DNA of 64,000 bases, from assembly GCA_963675135.1 (NCBI GenBank), contig OY776128.1, positions 72,422,670-72,486,669 of the forward strand, read 5' to 3'. Of this stretch, positions 21,256 through 33,429 are shown piece by piece. Below the pieces are notes generated by a model, which made no database searches, was not told the origin of the DNA, and saw only the letters and a program-made list of their open reading frames with translations. Positions within the stretch are counted from its first letter, which is position 1; every line of letters begins with the position of its first letter. A program made the translations under genes and the position numbers. This stretch comes from Galeopsis tetrahit (Eukaryota > Streptophyta > Magnoliopsida > Lamiales > Lamiaceae).

Positions 21256-22920
21256 GAGGTTTGAACTCGAAAGAGTTACGTCCGGCATAGGACTTTAAAC
21301 CTAGCGCTAAATGGGAGGCAACCCATTTTTTTTAATTGCTTTCTTTCCATTTCTTTTATTCGAGTTTTGTGATTTTTGATGTTTTTGTGGAGCTTTATTT
21401 TATAGGTTGAGTGTTGAGTTGAGATTCAAGGATGAGAGATGTGCACGGTGAAATTCAAAGATATGGTGTTTTTGTTCTAAATGGTGCAAGGGACAAACGA
21501 TTGTGGTGGCTTGCATTCTTGGTGAGCTTGTGGATATTTTTCTAGGTAACACACTTTACCCCAAACTTTGCATTCAACTAGATAGTTTCATTTAAGTTTG
21601 GGGGGAGATTTCATGTGTTTACCTTCATTTTTATTGCACCGTTCGTCCTAATATTTTGTTAATTTTGTTGATTGAGATATCTTGTGGATATTTGGTATTT
21701 GAGTCATAATTGATGGTAATTGTTGGCTTTGGAAGTTTGGTTGAGTTTTGTGGTATTGATTGATGCTTGCTTGTTCACTTTATTATGTGAAGATTGTGCT
21801 TGATTTGGTGCTCTCAATTCATGATTAGACAAGCTTGTGAGCTTTAGAGTCTTTAGACTTTCATATCTTATGGTCTATTTTTCTTCATGTGAGTATCATT
21901 CATGCTTGTGTACTCTAGAACTTGCCAATTGTTTTGTTTGAGTCTACTTTTTGTGTGAGATTTTTGAAAGTGATATAAGACCATCTTTGTTTTGAATAGT
22001 CACTTAACCAAATTTTCCATACCAAATGAAATTTCTCCGTAGTTAGCCACTTTGAGCCTATTGACCTATTTTCTTTGGCAACCTACAAATTTAGCCTATT
22101 TGTCTATCTTTTGTGAGCCTAAATTTCCCCTATGAACTAGTGGAGCTTGAAAGTTGACAAATGTGGTTGAATTGAAGTGAAATGTGAATTTGGTGGATTT
22201 GTTTGGTTTAAAAGTGAAAAGATTGAAAAAAGAGAGAGAAAAGATGAGTTGTGAGTTGTACATAAAAAAAAATGAGTTGATGAAAAATGAAAAACATTGA
22301 AAAAGAAAACTCTTTTGTGTACAAACATTTGGTAGAGCTTGAAGATCAAAAGTGCTAAAAAAGTTTTGGTGATGAAGAATGTGCTTAAAGGAGTGAGCAA
22401 ATGAATTATGGGAGTTTGGAATTTTGTTGCAATCGGCCAATTGCAATTTTCCTCTTGAGATTTAGAGACGTTCCTAGGCGTCTTTACTCTTCGCTCCACT
22501 AGTTTACGAGTCACTTTATCCAAACTTTTCTCACCTTAACCAAAAAGCCTACATTACAACCAAATGTAAAGTCCTTATTGATTCATTGATTGAACACTTT
22601 CATGTGGTGGAAAACTTAGACATTTGGCAAGCATATGGTGGTGCATTTGTGTGATTTGATTTTGAGAGCATACATTTCCTTGATATACACTTTGAGTGAT
22701 GAGAGATACACTTACTAGTGAGGAAATTGTGAATTGAGCACTTAATCTTGCATTGATTTGAACATAACTTGTGAACTTGTTTGTGAATTTTTGTACCTCT
22801 TGGCTTGACTATATTGAGAAAAGTTGACAATCACTCATTCAATTTTGATTGAATTTCTTCGCAATCCTCCCACTTGTTCTATATTTCTTTCGTTGCTCGG
22901 GGACGAGCAACACTTTAAGT
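21256..22920. other. Non-coding internal region of the LTR element
   Basis: Carries the Tat/Athila-style GGGAGGCAACCCA block at about 21311 and an internal polypurine-like AAGTTTGGGGGGAGA at about 21594. There is no gag-pol similarity on either strand; antisense frames at 22096-22523 are poly-T by-products. Confidence 0.7.
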
Positions 22921-22930
22921 TTGGGGGGGT
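22921..22930 (+). promoter_or_regulatory. Polypurine tract before the 3' LTR
   Basis: TTGGGGGGGT immediately precedes the TG of the 3' LTR, the expected start point for plus-strand DNA. Confidence 0.8.
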
Positions 22931-24719
22931 TGATTAGTGTGAAAATTGCTTGAAATTCATGTGTTTATTTTGCATAATTTTGAGGATTTTGTTGCATTAT
23001 TCACACTAAATTGACTAATTGCACTTGAAATGAGAAAGGTATGTGTTTTGCTATTTTTTAGGTAAATTGAACTTATTTGGAAGCAAAATACGTGTCTGAG
23101 AATTCATGAAGTCAAGAAGATAATTGCACCATTGGATGCGTCTCGAAAAAATGAGTGGAATGAAAAAAAGAATCAAGTCAATCGGAGGTTGGAAGCTCAA
23201 GATATGATCGAAACAAGAAAGTGTGAAACTGTAACAGATTCCACTCGGGCAGCCGTTTGGATCCACACTGGCGGCCGAGTGAGGTGGACTTCCAGAAACT
23301 TTCAAGAAATTCCAAGTCAAACGGGCGTCCGTTTGGATCCAAACTGGCGGCCGAGTGACGTCAAACGGGCAGCCGTTTGAATCCACACTGGCGGCCGTTT
23401 GAGTTCTGCAGCCCAATATCCCACTGTATGTTCACTCGAAACGGTTGACCGTTTGGCCCACTCGGTTGACCGTTTGAACTTACATTTTTTTGGGAAATTT
23501 CGCGAATTTTGAAGAACTTCAAGGACCCAAATGCTAATTTCGTCTCACATACTCTTCCAAGCTATAAATAGCTCCCCAATCAGATTGTTTAGGAGGCTTG
23601 GCCTCACTTTTTCACACACTCAAACCCTAGTTCATCTCTTAGCATAGTTTTAACATTTATTGCACTTTTAATTCTTAGATTAGTTTCCAAGTTGAATAGT
23701 TAGCTTGGGTTTTTAAGATTAAGGTTATAATCTCTTGTAATAGCTTGGGTATTAGAAGAAACATCAAGGTGACTTCAAACCATACTCTCTTTTGCTATTT
23801 AATCACAAGTTTCATGTTTATTTCATTCTTTGTTATTGTTTTGGCCATGGGTGTTTCTCAAAACACCATGGGCTAAGTTTATTTATGCTTTGGGTGTTCT
23901 AAAACCATGTGAATATTAAGTTTGGAATTGTTTGGGCTTTGTTATTGTTGATATTAGGTTCATTGCTTCTTTTATTGGGTATTATTGGTACTTTGTATGT
24001 TAACTTCTATTAATCCATATTTAGATGCATGTTTAGCGTAGACGAGAGTTATATGGACATGTTTATATTTATGGTGTGAGTTGTTGGTATACAAATGCGT
24101 TTATTATACTTTTAATTCGTCGAGAGAGAGTTAATCGTATTAGAACCCCATTAGGAGACATTAATTACTTGAATGGTTATTTGGGTAGTTGATGAGGATT
24201 AGGAAGATGTCTTATTACCGGGTTTGGGAACACCTTAGACGTAAGGCTATAGTACCCGAAGGAAAATGATTTTCATCCTAGCATCTTGATGCTCTTAGCA
24301 AATCCAAATTGAAGCATAAAAACGGTATAAGCAATCCCACTCGATTTCACTAGGTAGAGAACACCCGAAGCATTCACACACTTGCACTTCTTCGAATCTA
24401 GTTCGTAGTTGTTATTTGTTCTTACTTGTCATTTTCTTGTTTTGTTGATTTAGTTGTTGAATTACTTGTTAGCCTTTAGATTGTGTTTAGTTTATTTATT
24501 GTCTTTAGATTATTGTTTAGCTTTAGTTTTGCATCCAACTCCAGAAACCGTAGCTACATTAGTTATGACGACGTACAACTCTAGGGATCCATTGCACTAG
24601 CCCACCTCCCGTGGTTCGATACTACTTGGTCGAAATACTTACGTGCGTACTACTACGATCCCTTATACTTGAGGGGAAGTAGTTAGTCAAAATATATAGA
24701 CTAAAATTCGTTCAAGTCA
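22931..24719 (+). repeat. 3' LTR
   Basis: 1789 bp, near-identical to the 5' LTR. It differs by a few substitutions and small indels, for example a 2-bp loss in the GAGAGAGAG run near 24123 and a shortened AAAATTCG near the end. Confidence 0.95.
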
Positions 24720-24724
24720 TGGAT

Positions 24725-26028
24725 TATTACCTCCAAAATTGTGGCTGGGACGAATGTGAATTTCTTTATTGATGAGAATAGAAATTGGAAAGAAGAATTG
24801 GTTAGAATGGCCTTTCCACCTTTTGAAGCGGAAGGAATTTTGAGAACACCTGTGGGAAATATGGATGAAGATGATTGTCAGTTTTGGAAACATGACAAGT
24901 ATGGAAATTTTTCAGTTTCATCAGGTTACAAGGAAGGGATCAGATTGAAGATACAACAAGAGGATAAACCTGTGGAGTCAAATGGAGAAGTAAAAAAGAA
25001 ATGGTGGAGATGCATTTGGGATCTTAATGTACCACCTAAGGTGCGTATATTCGCTTGGAAAATGAGTCATAACTTTATTGCTACGGAGGGTAATCTTGCT
25101 ATGAGACATATCCCAATATATCCTAGCTGTGGTCTGTGTGGTAAATATATGCCTTCTACAGTTCACGCTCTTTTCAAGTGTGAAGGAGTGAAAGAGGTGT
25201 GGAAGGAGTTGGGGTGGAGGCATATTCTTAAAATTGGTGAGCAGGTTAATACATTTGAGTTTTTGGCCATCGTTAAGGCAGGACATAATCAGTGGGAATT
25301 TGAGCAAATAATTACGATAGCTTGGGGGATATGGAGCTCGAGATGTAAGGTATTGCATGATGAGGAGAGCAGGAAAAATAAGATCGATAAGAAGGTTGGA
25401 GATAATGTCTTGAGATATCTTATGTGTTATCAGGATACCATTAAACCCAAGGTGAAGCCTCCTGATGGAGGGAGTGATATGTATGAGGATAGCAATAACT
25501 CCATAATAAACGCTCACATGATTTGTGAAGTGGATGGTGCTTTTAATGATGATCTTCGGCACTATGGAGTAGGAGGGGTTATATGCAATGGATCGGGTGA
25601 AGTGGTGATGTCGTTTGCGGAAAGAATTGGGCCTTAGAGAAGCCCCTTGGGGGTGGAGTTGAGAGCGATTAAGATGGCTATAGTGATGGCGAGCCGCAGG
25701 AAGGTAGAAAGGATCGAGGTCAGAAGCGATTTCAAACAAGCCATCTCTTTGTGCTCTAAAATGTTGAAGGATTGTCGTGGGGGACCTGAAATGAATATTG
25801 TGAGACGGGTTGTCTTACTTAAAGAAGAATTTGTGGTGTGCAGATTCATCCATAATCCCCGTTCCACGAACACAAGAGCCCATAACCTCGCTCAGAGGGC
25901 GGTACACTCTACCATCTCTCATGATAGAAATGGAGTAGTGAATTAATCCATAGGTTCTTTTTGAGGAATGTTTCCTCCTTGATCTTTAGTTCGCTACCTA
26001 CGAATGTTTGATTTAAAAAAAAAAAAAA
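24725..26028 (+). pseudogene. LINE, downstream half: zinc-binding RT tail and RNase H, with poly-A
   Basis: Continues the LINE interrupted at 18433. It reads NFFIDENRNWKEELVRMAF, CQFWKHDKYGNFSVSSGY and the zf-RVT region (WDLNVPPKVRIFAWKM... PSCGLCG... HALFKC). An RNase H domain follows (CEVDGAFNDDLRHYGVGGVI..., then after a stop at 25635 GVELRAIKMAI, DFKQAISLCS, FIHNPRSTNTRAHNLAQRA). It ends at 25945 and a 14-nt A tail follows at 26015-26028. A 1-nt frame slip separates 24725 from the first credible frame at about 24741. Inactive. Confidence 0.9.
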
Positions 26029-26030
26029 TT

Positions 26031-27210
26031 TTGAAACAAATAATTTTATTTCCAATTTAATAATTAACTTATCTTTTTGTAAGTTTTACATTGATAAATA
26101 AAAAAAACAAAAAAGGAAGTATTCAATACTACAATAGTGGTATGATAATTTGTCATATTTAGAAATGGATGATGCTAACAAAATTGTAGTAATGTTTTTA
26201 TTTAAAATGTACAATATACACATATTTAATGTCATTACTTTTGAAATCCCTATACACTTAATCCAACTACAAGTTTTTCAGGAACGGTTGAATTTTTAAC
26301 AAATAAATAAACATTAAAATTCATTAAGAATTAAATAATTATTACACAACACCCAACAATATCCAGAATCTTAATGTTATAGAAATAAACCCGATTCTCA
26401 TATAATTGTGTTTTGACATTGTGTAGTTACAAGTTAATTTGAATCAAAGCTCGTGAGTGTGAATTTTCGTAACCTTAATTTAGGTAGTGGAAACATCTAT
26501 TCATAAATCAGAATCTTCTACGCACCTCTCTTTATTTCGAAACTTTTACTATCATAAATCAACCTAATCTTCTAGACCATTCATAATTTTTTTAAAGTAA
26601 ATTAATTTTAGCTAATAATTTTTCACCTTTTATCAAATTCTAGTTCTAGCACATATTTTTTACTTTAATAAAATTATACACATCTTTTAAATTATATTTA
26701 AAAACATCATCTGCTTAATTTTATTCCAGATATTATTTTTTTTACCAATTTTTGCCCTATATTATTTTTAATCACTAAATAACCATAAGTATAAACGTTT
26801 CACCCATTTTAAAAATGAGAAAATGTCTAATAATTAAAAATAAGAAAAGATATTTTAAATATGCTTAAATTTAAAAAATCAATTTAAAATTTTGTAAATC
26901 TTAAATTTCAAAAATATTAGAGAATTTCAAAATTATCTAATTTTTAAATTAAACAAATATTTACAAAATAAATAAGATTTACAAACACAAGCCACATAGT
27001 ATAACACACACACACACAATATATATATATATATAACAATTTTTTAAAACAATATATAATTAAAATAAGTTTAATACTCCTTTTTTTTTATATTATATAT
27101 TTAAGAATAAAAAATTATATAAATCTTTTAAAAAAAAATTATTCTAGAATTAGACCATTTTAAAGATTACTAAGATTTTTTTAATACTATTTTTTGTTAT
27201 ATATTTATGT
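26031..27210. other. AT-rich spacer with microsatellite
   Basis: No coding signal. A compound (AC)n(AT)n microsatellite lies at about 27003-27035. Confidence 0.6.
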
Positions 27211-27219
27211 GAATTTATT

Positions 27220-28586
27220 GGGAAAATATCACTTTTGATCACTGAACTTTACTACTTTTCACATTTGGTCACCCACATTTTATCACTATCAAAATTAGTC
27301 ACTCACTTATTCGTCACTATCAAAATTGATCACTCACTTATTCTTTCTCTATCAATTTTGATGCTGCTGTTAGAGAATCCGTCATTTACTAACGGAGAAA
27401 AGTTTTGAGTAGCCAACTTTTATTTTCCCTCTTTTAATTCCTTAACTCTAAACTCCCAAACCACAATAGAATAGAAGTGATTTTGAGTTTGTACGAAGAA
27501 CTGAAAATGTCTAAAAGGAAGTGAGACTGCAAGTGAATAAAGATGCTGCACAAAAATGGGATAATGCAATATGCCATAAAATCAAGTTGACACTACAAAA
27601 AAAATATGAAGACAAAAAAAATATGAAGGAAGCAGCTGAATGCATTCCTATGAAATCAGATGATTAGCATTTTCAAATCAGGGGACCAATCATGCAGTTG
27701 TAGAAGATGAGATTTAACAAGGATCCCTGGTAAACATGTTATTTCAGCATATGGTGTAGAGATGAGCAACCAGAGTATTATGTACACCCTTTTTACAGTG
27801 TGGAGAGGCATTTAAGGAAGCATATACACATTCTATTTTAGAGATCATTTTTTATTCAAGAGTACATAATCCAATTATTGTGAAAGGAGGAGTGAATTAC
27901 ATCAGTATGTCAAATCTAGCTATTTACATAGGAAAGAGTGACAGTGATTCATCAAAATGACCAAGGAAAATACCAAAGAAAAAACAAGTGAGAGTGATGG
28001 CAAGACAAATTAGTTAGATTGTGGTGGTAATGTACTAGTTATGTACTCTGTTTTTATAATTATGGTGCGTAGTTCAATGGTTTATAATTATTGTATTCAC
28101 TGTGGTTGAAAATTATTTAGACTTGCTTTTGTACTCTGTTTTTCAGACTTTTTTGAATAATATTTCAATTACTGATTTTCATATTGAATTTGTATAATGA
28201 TTGGGAATAAAAACTTATTTTAAAATATTTAATTATTAGAATTTATTTCCCCATTTATACTTATTGATAATGTATTCTTAACCCACAACAGTAATATTAA
28301 TTGAAGATAAATTCAGTAAAATTTAAAACAAAATGGGTTTGGGGATTTAGGGTTAAGGACTTAAGGAATTAAAAGAGGGAAAATAAAAGTTGGCGCTCAA
28401 AACCTTTTCTCCGTTAGTAAATGACGGATTCTCTAACAGCAGCATCAAAATTGATAGAGAAAGAATAAGTGAGTGACCAATTTTGACAGTGACGAATAAG
28501 TGAGTGACCAATTTTGATAGTGATGAAATGTGAGTGATCAAATGTGAAAAGTGTTAAAGTTCAGTGACCAAAAGTGATATTTACCC
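27220..28586 (+). mobile_element. MULE (MuDR-type) deletion derivative with long terminal inverted repeats
   Basis: Terminal repeats of about 220 bp: GGGAAAATATCACTTTTGAT at the left and the complement of GGGTAAATATCACTTTTGGT at the right, continuing through TTAGAGAATCCGTCATTTAC and CCCTCTTTTAATTCC. A perfect 9-bp duplication, GAATTTATT, lies at 27211-27219 and 28587-28595. The centre holds a decayed transposase C-terminus. Each terminal repeat contains smaller repeats (ATCACTATCAAAATT...GTCACTCACTTATT). Confidence 0.93.
27515..27900 (+). pseudogene. MULE transposase C-terminal relic (SWIM zinc finger)
   Basis: Frame-shifted reading shows KDAAQKWDNAICHKIKLTLQ, then KEAAECIPMKSDD, then CSCRR.DLTRIPGKHVISAY, then EYYVHPFYSVERHLRKHIH. 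This matches in order the 'KE-A-CIP', the CxCrrWdltGiPCkH SWIM finger and the 'YV...cYsve-y...Y' tail of MuDR transposases. The finger has lost its Trp (stop codon) and its third Cys (Gly). Non-functional. Confidence 0.8.
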
Positions 28587-28595
28587 GAATTTATT

Positions 28596-28960
28596 TGATT
28601 AAACAAATTTGTGCTCAAATTGTTAAAAGGTGAAAAGTGTGAATTAAAATTAAAAGAAATTTAATGGATAATGTTTCTAAATGCTAGTAGTTGAAAGTAT
28701 ATGATTAAGAGAAATAAATATGTGTTAATTTAATAAAAAGTGAAAAATATAAATTAAATTTGATGATTTTGATTTTTTATTTTACTGTCATTTTATGAGA
28801 TTTTTTTATTTTTATTTTATTAATATATTATATGAATAATAATGTTATTACATTGTATTATATAAGTCTCTTGTACATCAAATTTCAATTAATATTATTT
28901 AATGAAAATGACTACTAATTGTATTATATGAAGTATTGTTTAATGAAAATAATAATGATA
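28596..28960. other. AT-rich spacer
   Basis: No feature recognised. Confidence 0.4.
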
Positions 28961-28963
28961 CTG

Positions 28964-29084
28964 TTTTTTTTTTTTTTTTTGAAGTCTCGGGTATCCGATC
29001 TTGGACCGACTAATCCCAGGTGATCAATCCCACCGCCCACTTGCGGGGGTCCCGTTTAAAGCCAGAGCACTTGCTTACTAGACA
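28964..29084 (-). mobile_element. SINE-like or LINE 3'-end fragment
   Basis: On the minus strand it reads CAAGTGCTCTGGCTTTAAAC, GGGACCCCCGCAAGTGGG, GATTGATCACCTGGGATTAG, TCGGTCCAAGATCGGATACC and ends in a 17-nt poly-A. GC content is much higher than the surroundings. Similar 'GGGATTGATC...GGATTAGTCGG' blocks occur in plant SINE bodies as I recall them. No clear tRNA box pair or target duplication was found. Confidence 0.45.
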
Positions 29085-29655
29085 TATGAATTGTATGGAG
29101 ATCAACATAAATGGGATTATTAAAAAAAGCTCAGGAAATTATTTAAATTATTAATAATAAGGTACATGCTAGATAGTTTGGATGAGTTGCACATACATTT
29201 GGATTGAATTGGTTTATGAATCACAAACAAAAGCATGTGATTGTGAAGTCGGTGCTCTGAAACATGTCACACCCTAGGCCATCTTTCTGTATGTGTTATT
29301 TAGATTTAGCCTTTATGAAATGTCTTCTCAGAAAATAAAATATAACAATGATGAGATTAAAAGCCAATTAGATCATAGTATGAAACTAAACAAAAAAACA
29401 AAAAAAAACAAGGGCATTGACGTCTTTTAACTTTAATAAAACGATAAGGTAAGAATATTGGGTAAAAAAAAGGGATGATATAATATATAAACAAGTAAAA
29501 AAATTTATAGTAAATGTTATGGAAAAACTATTTTTAGTGTAAAAATTGATGTGAAACATAAAAAAATATAAAATTTGATTTAAAACGAAAGGAATAGTTG
29601 TATCATTGTTCCCCCAACTGATGGAACTCAAATAAATTAGGGTGGTGAAAATAGT
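29085..29655. other. AT-rich spacer
   Basis: No gene recognised; the 120-codon minus frame at 29386-29748 is low-complexity and runs into the MITE. Confidence 0.4.
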
Positions 29656-29656
29656 A

Positions 29657-29948
29657 CTCCCTCCGTCCAATTTCATTATTCCCACTTCCCTTTTTTGGTT
29701 GTCCAATTTTATTATGCACATTTTCTTTTTGGAAATAATACTATTCACACTACTTTATCTCCACCCTCCAATCATCACTTATTTACTCAAATTGCCACTA
29801 ATTTTATTCATAAACAATCACTTTACCTATAAATGGACCCCACAACATCCCATCATACCCCAACTTATCTACTTTATACATAAACTAATCAATATTTATT
29901 AAAATCTGTGCCCGAAGAAGTGGGCATAATAAAATTGGACGGAGGGAG
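29657..29948. mobile_element. Stowaway MITE (Fe-A family)
   Basis: CTCCCTCCGTCCAATTTCAT at the left and AAAATTGGACGGAGGGAG at the right, flanked by TA at 29655-29656 and 29949-29950. Same subfamily as 6575-6867 but inverted. Confidence 0.93.
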
Positions 29949-30099
29949 TATTAATTATGGTAGTAGAGATAATTAATTTTGTTCAACTTATTATCTTGGG
30001 AGTATACAAAATATTACTCTCTCCATCACAATTTGTTCACTCTCCCTATTTTACAATAAATGATTTGTTAGCATTTTATTTTTATACACAATTAAGTTA

Positions 30100-30347
30100 G
30101 GTAAAGTCTAGTATGCACTCGAGTGCATGTTATGCACCCTAGTCCATGTTGCACTTTTCAGTTTTACTGACTTACACTTTTTGGTAGATGGTGTTGCACT
30201 TTTCAATTATTAAACTGTATAATAATATTTTTAGTAATAATTGAAAAGTGCAACACCATTTACCAAAAAGTGTAAGTCAGTAAAATTGAAAAGTGCAACA
30301 TGGACTAGGGTGCATAACATGCACTCGAGTCCATAGCAGACCAACCC
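30100..30347. mobile_element. Fold-back MITE, copy 2 (intact)
   Basis: A 248-bp near-perfect palindrome: each arm of about 110 bp reads ACTCGAGTGCATGTTATGCA, CCCTAGTCCATGTTGCAC, then the TTACACTTTTTGGTA module. The ends are GGTAAAGTCTAGTATGCAC and ...CATAGCAGACCAACCC. A 9-bp duplication with one mismatch (ATTAAGTTA / ATTAAATTA) lies at 30091-30099 and 30348-30356. Copy 1 at 4169-4637 lies in the other orientation. Confidence 0.9.
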
Positions 30348-30356
30348 ATTAAATTA

Positions 30357-32542
30357 TATTTTAGAATTTTTTGTATCATTTATTCAATTTTCACCCTCTT
30401 TAATTTTAGAAAATACTTATAATTTTTAACTTTCTTCGATTAGTTAAATGGTAAATTTGCTCTCCATGCAATCTTGTCATATATGAAGATATTCTTTAGA
30501 GGATCTCATTAATTAATTAAGATCAAAATTGTTTATACATATCTCTTCTTAATTCTACCATTAAAGCTAAAACATCATTTATCTTTATCGTAGAACGAAG
30601 TTATTTTAGAATTTTCATCGGAATTAAAAAAATTCATTGAATAACAATATATATATATGTAAGATGACATTTTTACTTTTTATATTCATCGAAATTTAGG
30701 TGAAATAGTTTTTTTTTTTTTGAGAAGTCGTGAGTAATTACTATATTAATAAAATCATACCTTCTAGCTGATATCTATCTACCTATCTTTTCAAAAGCAT
30801 CTTCAAATCCACAACATAACATCCCTTAAATAAAATCCAATAAAAATAATATTGAGTTGAAAATTGAAATACCAATTGAATCCATTTATGGTTGTGTCCC
30901 CAGATGCTTTAAACCTACTTGAAATACGTGTCCCTTTTTAATTTTGAGAAAATAAAATAATTCCTTTAGAATAGATAATAAAACAATTTTTTTTCCCTTT
31001 CAAACAAAATAATTTATTTTCATAAAACTACAAAACATTATCATAGCAGGTTCCTATGGAAGAAAATTCCAAGTATGCACCGAACTAATTAATTATTGAT
31101 TTTGGTGTGAGTGGATTTGATGGGAGGACAAATTAGGTACAATGCAGTGTACAACTACGAATCACTTCCCCATTTATATGAGGCACCATGTAATATTGTG
31201 GATTTGTTTGTTTTTGGGTCCATTTCTAGGAAATTTCCTTTTTCTTCTAAAAAAAATTATATTCATTGAGAATTTGATATGTATGTATATATGTTGTGTG
31301 TAAGTTGAAAGTATATTCGGATTATTGTATCTAGAAGTGGAAAGTTTGTAGATTTGAAATTGAATTTTGATTTGGTTAGATGTAACTAATTTTTGTTCAT
31401 TGGTCTAGATAATATTTATATGCGATTTAGATGATTAATATTATATGAATTGATATACGGATGATTAACCAATTTTGTCTCCCACAAAGCCTATTGTGCA
31501 GAGACATAGATGGTAGATATTATGTTGTGGTAAAAAAAAATCGATGGATTATGGTGTGGAAGGCTCGCCTAAGTCTCTTCTTCCGCCGGATGTAGTCAAA
31601 TGTATTCCATCTGAGAAAGACTCTGCATGGACCAACCTTTGCATAGTGGGACAAATGAAAAAAAAAAACATGTATGTGGATGGCGTTTTAGAAGTGTTTA
31701 GAGATGAAGGTTTATGAAACTTCAAATTTGTCTATGGGTAATAACAACATCTTGATAGACAATGTAAGAGATCTATTGGAGGAAGATAAGAGTGGATTAG
31801 AAAATAGTTTACCAACTCGAGAGCTCGATGCCCTTTAATTTGATTCGTGTGAGGCGTGTTTGATCTGATATTTTTCGTCTTCTATTAAACGTCCGGAGTT
31901 CCGCTTAATTCTTCATTCTCCATTAGCGCTCGATTTGGGAGGGTTATCAAGAGAGACAATAATGCTCTATTCAAGTTATATCTCTAAAGGTAACATTGGT
32001 CTCTCATCCGGCCGGGCTAATCTTCGTTTAAAAGTTAATAATATGCTCTTCTATGTTTGGATTTCTGAATGTACTAACTCTTCTCCGTCTATCAATATTT
32101 CGGCTATAACTGTTATCTCATATTTTGAAACAAATTCGTCGCGTGTGTTATTGCCTTCTGGGGATGAAGAAGAATTTAGTTTTTGTTGATGATTCTTCAG
32201 TTCGATCGCAACATCTAAGAAGTTGAATAATCATGCAAACCCTAGCAATGTGCTCTCTATCATGTGATTCAGACGCATTGATTAATGTGGTTGAAAATTC
32301 AAATTCTGTCTCATGGGCCCCCTTTTTCAGAAAAGTCTAATCCTCTTTTCCTTTCGACTTTGCATAATATCCAAATTTGGCCTCTTAATACTTCGATCCA
32401 CATTTTCCCCGTGTCTTTTGATGGCCTTGCGTATAAATTTTATAGAGCTCGCTCGCATAAACAATTTTAGTTTGTATAAAAAGTTTAATCTCATTACAAT
32501 TGGTACTTTAGACTATAATTGTCTTTGATATAATTATTATAA
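30357..32542. other. AT-rich spacer with a coding-like relic
   Basis: Mostly AT-rich. The stretch 31535-32200 is more balanced in composition and has broken frames on the plus strand (MDYGVEGSPKSLLPPDVV..., SAWTNLCIVGQM..., and GGLSRETIMLYSSYISKGNI...). It looks like a decayed gene or element ORF. I do not recognise it. Confidence 0.45.
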
Positions 32543-32550
32543 CTAAAAAG

Positions 32551-33299
32551 CAATGATGCAAAAATCGGCGTCTAGGCGGCAAAAAAAATCTAGTTTTTTA
32601 CTAATCTGTCCAGCCTAAGGCTGATTAGTCGGTCTAGGCGGAGCACCGATTAGGACGGTGCATTTTTAATTGTTTTTTTAAAATATACAAAACGACGTCG
32701 TTTTGATTAAAATAATTATATAAAAAAAAATCAAAATTAAATTAAGTAATTAAGTTAGGTTCCATTCAATTTGAATCAATTCTGAAAAAAGTGAAAGACA
32801 ACAAGTGCTCGCGTCCCCTGAGTGCTGCGTCGCGTCGGCGTCGCACAGCCCCCCGCCTCCGTCGCGCAGCCCACCGCCTCGCGTCGGCGTCGCTCACGTC
32901 CCCTAAGTTAGGTTAGACATTTAGACTAGTATTGTTTGAGACGTGTGTATGGCAATAAACCACATTTGTGTTCTCAACGTCCTCAACCATCAACCTCTAC
33001 CCCAACCCTTAATTAGTTACTTTGATTATTTTGACGTGAATGTTAATTATACTTAATTTGAACTTTTGAAGTGAATTATGTGTAATTTAGACTTTTGATA
33101 CTCGTAGGCTCGTAGCATGTTTTGGACTTTTGGAGCCTGATATGATTAGCATGTTTAATTTGGTATGATTCGTATGAAGCATTGTTTAATATTTTCATTT
33201 GGTAAAAAAAATAAAAATAAAATCGGAAATTCTAGGTTGCGCCTAGGCGCTAGGCGGTCGAAAACGCCCGCTTAGTGATTTCCGCCTTTTACAACACTG
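32551..33299. mobile_element. Non-autonomous hAT element
   Basis: Ends CAATGATGCAAAAATCGGCG and (inverted) CAGTGTTGTAAAAGGCGGAA, with a shared TAGGCGG motif. The 8-bp duplication CTAAAAAG lies at 32543-32550 and 33300-33307. The length is 749 bp and no transposase is present. An internal palindrome AAAACGACGTCGTTTT is visible near 32690. Confidence 0.9.
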
Positions 33300-33429
33300 C
33301 TAAAAAGTAACATATAAAATATATAAAGTAATTAAAAAATCTAAACATTTTTATTAAATAGTAAAATTAAAATAAAAAAAATCATAAATAAATTATCGTT
33401 ATGACGAAAATTTTAAAACCTAATGAGTT

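Larger units (their letters stand above)
18434..24719 (+). mobile_element. Non-autonomous LTR retrotransposon (Ty3/Gypsy Tat/Athila-like), complete and young
   Basis: Two LTRs of about 1.79 kb, starting TGATTAGTGTG and ending TTCAAGTCA, enclose 2.7 kb. A 5-bp target duplication, TGGAT, lies at 18429-18433 and 24720-24724. The primer-binding site is complementary to plant tRNA-Asp and a G-rich polypurine tract precedes the second LTR. By eye the LTRs differ at about ten places, mostly single bases and short indels, so insertion was recent. There is no gag-pol, only one Pro/Tyr-rich frame. PBS type and the GGGAGGCAACCCA and AAGTTTGGGGGG motifs suggest the Tat/Athila branch. It must rely on proteins of another element. 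Confidence 0.95.

Noticed and set aside
24978..25739. 253-codon minus frame
   Set aside because: Shadow of the LINE RNase H frame; the plus strand has clear family motifs.
28990..29070. tRNA gene on the minus strand
   Set aside because: GC-rich with a GATTGATC-type block, but no cloverleaf arms could be built and it ends in poly-A.
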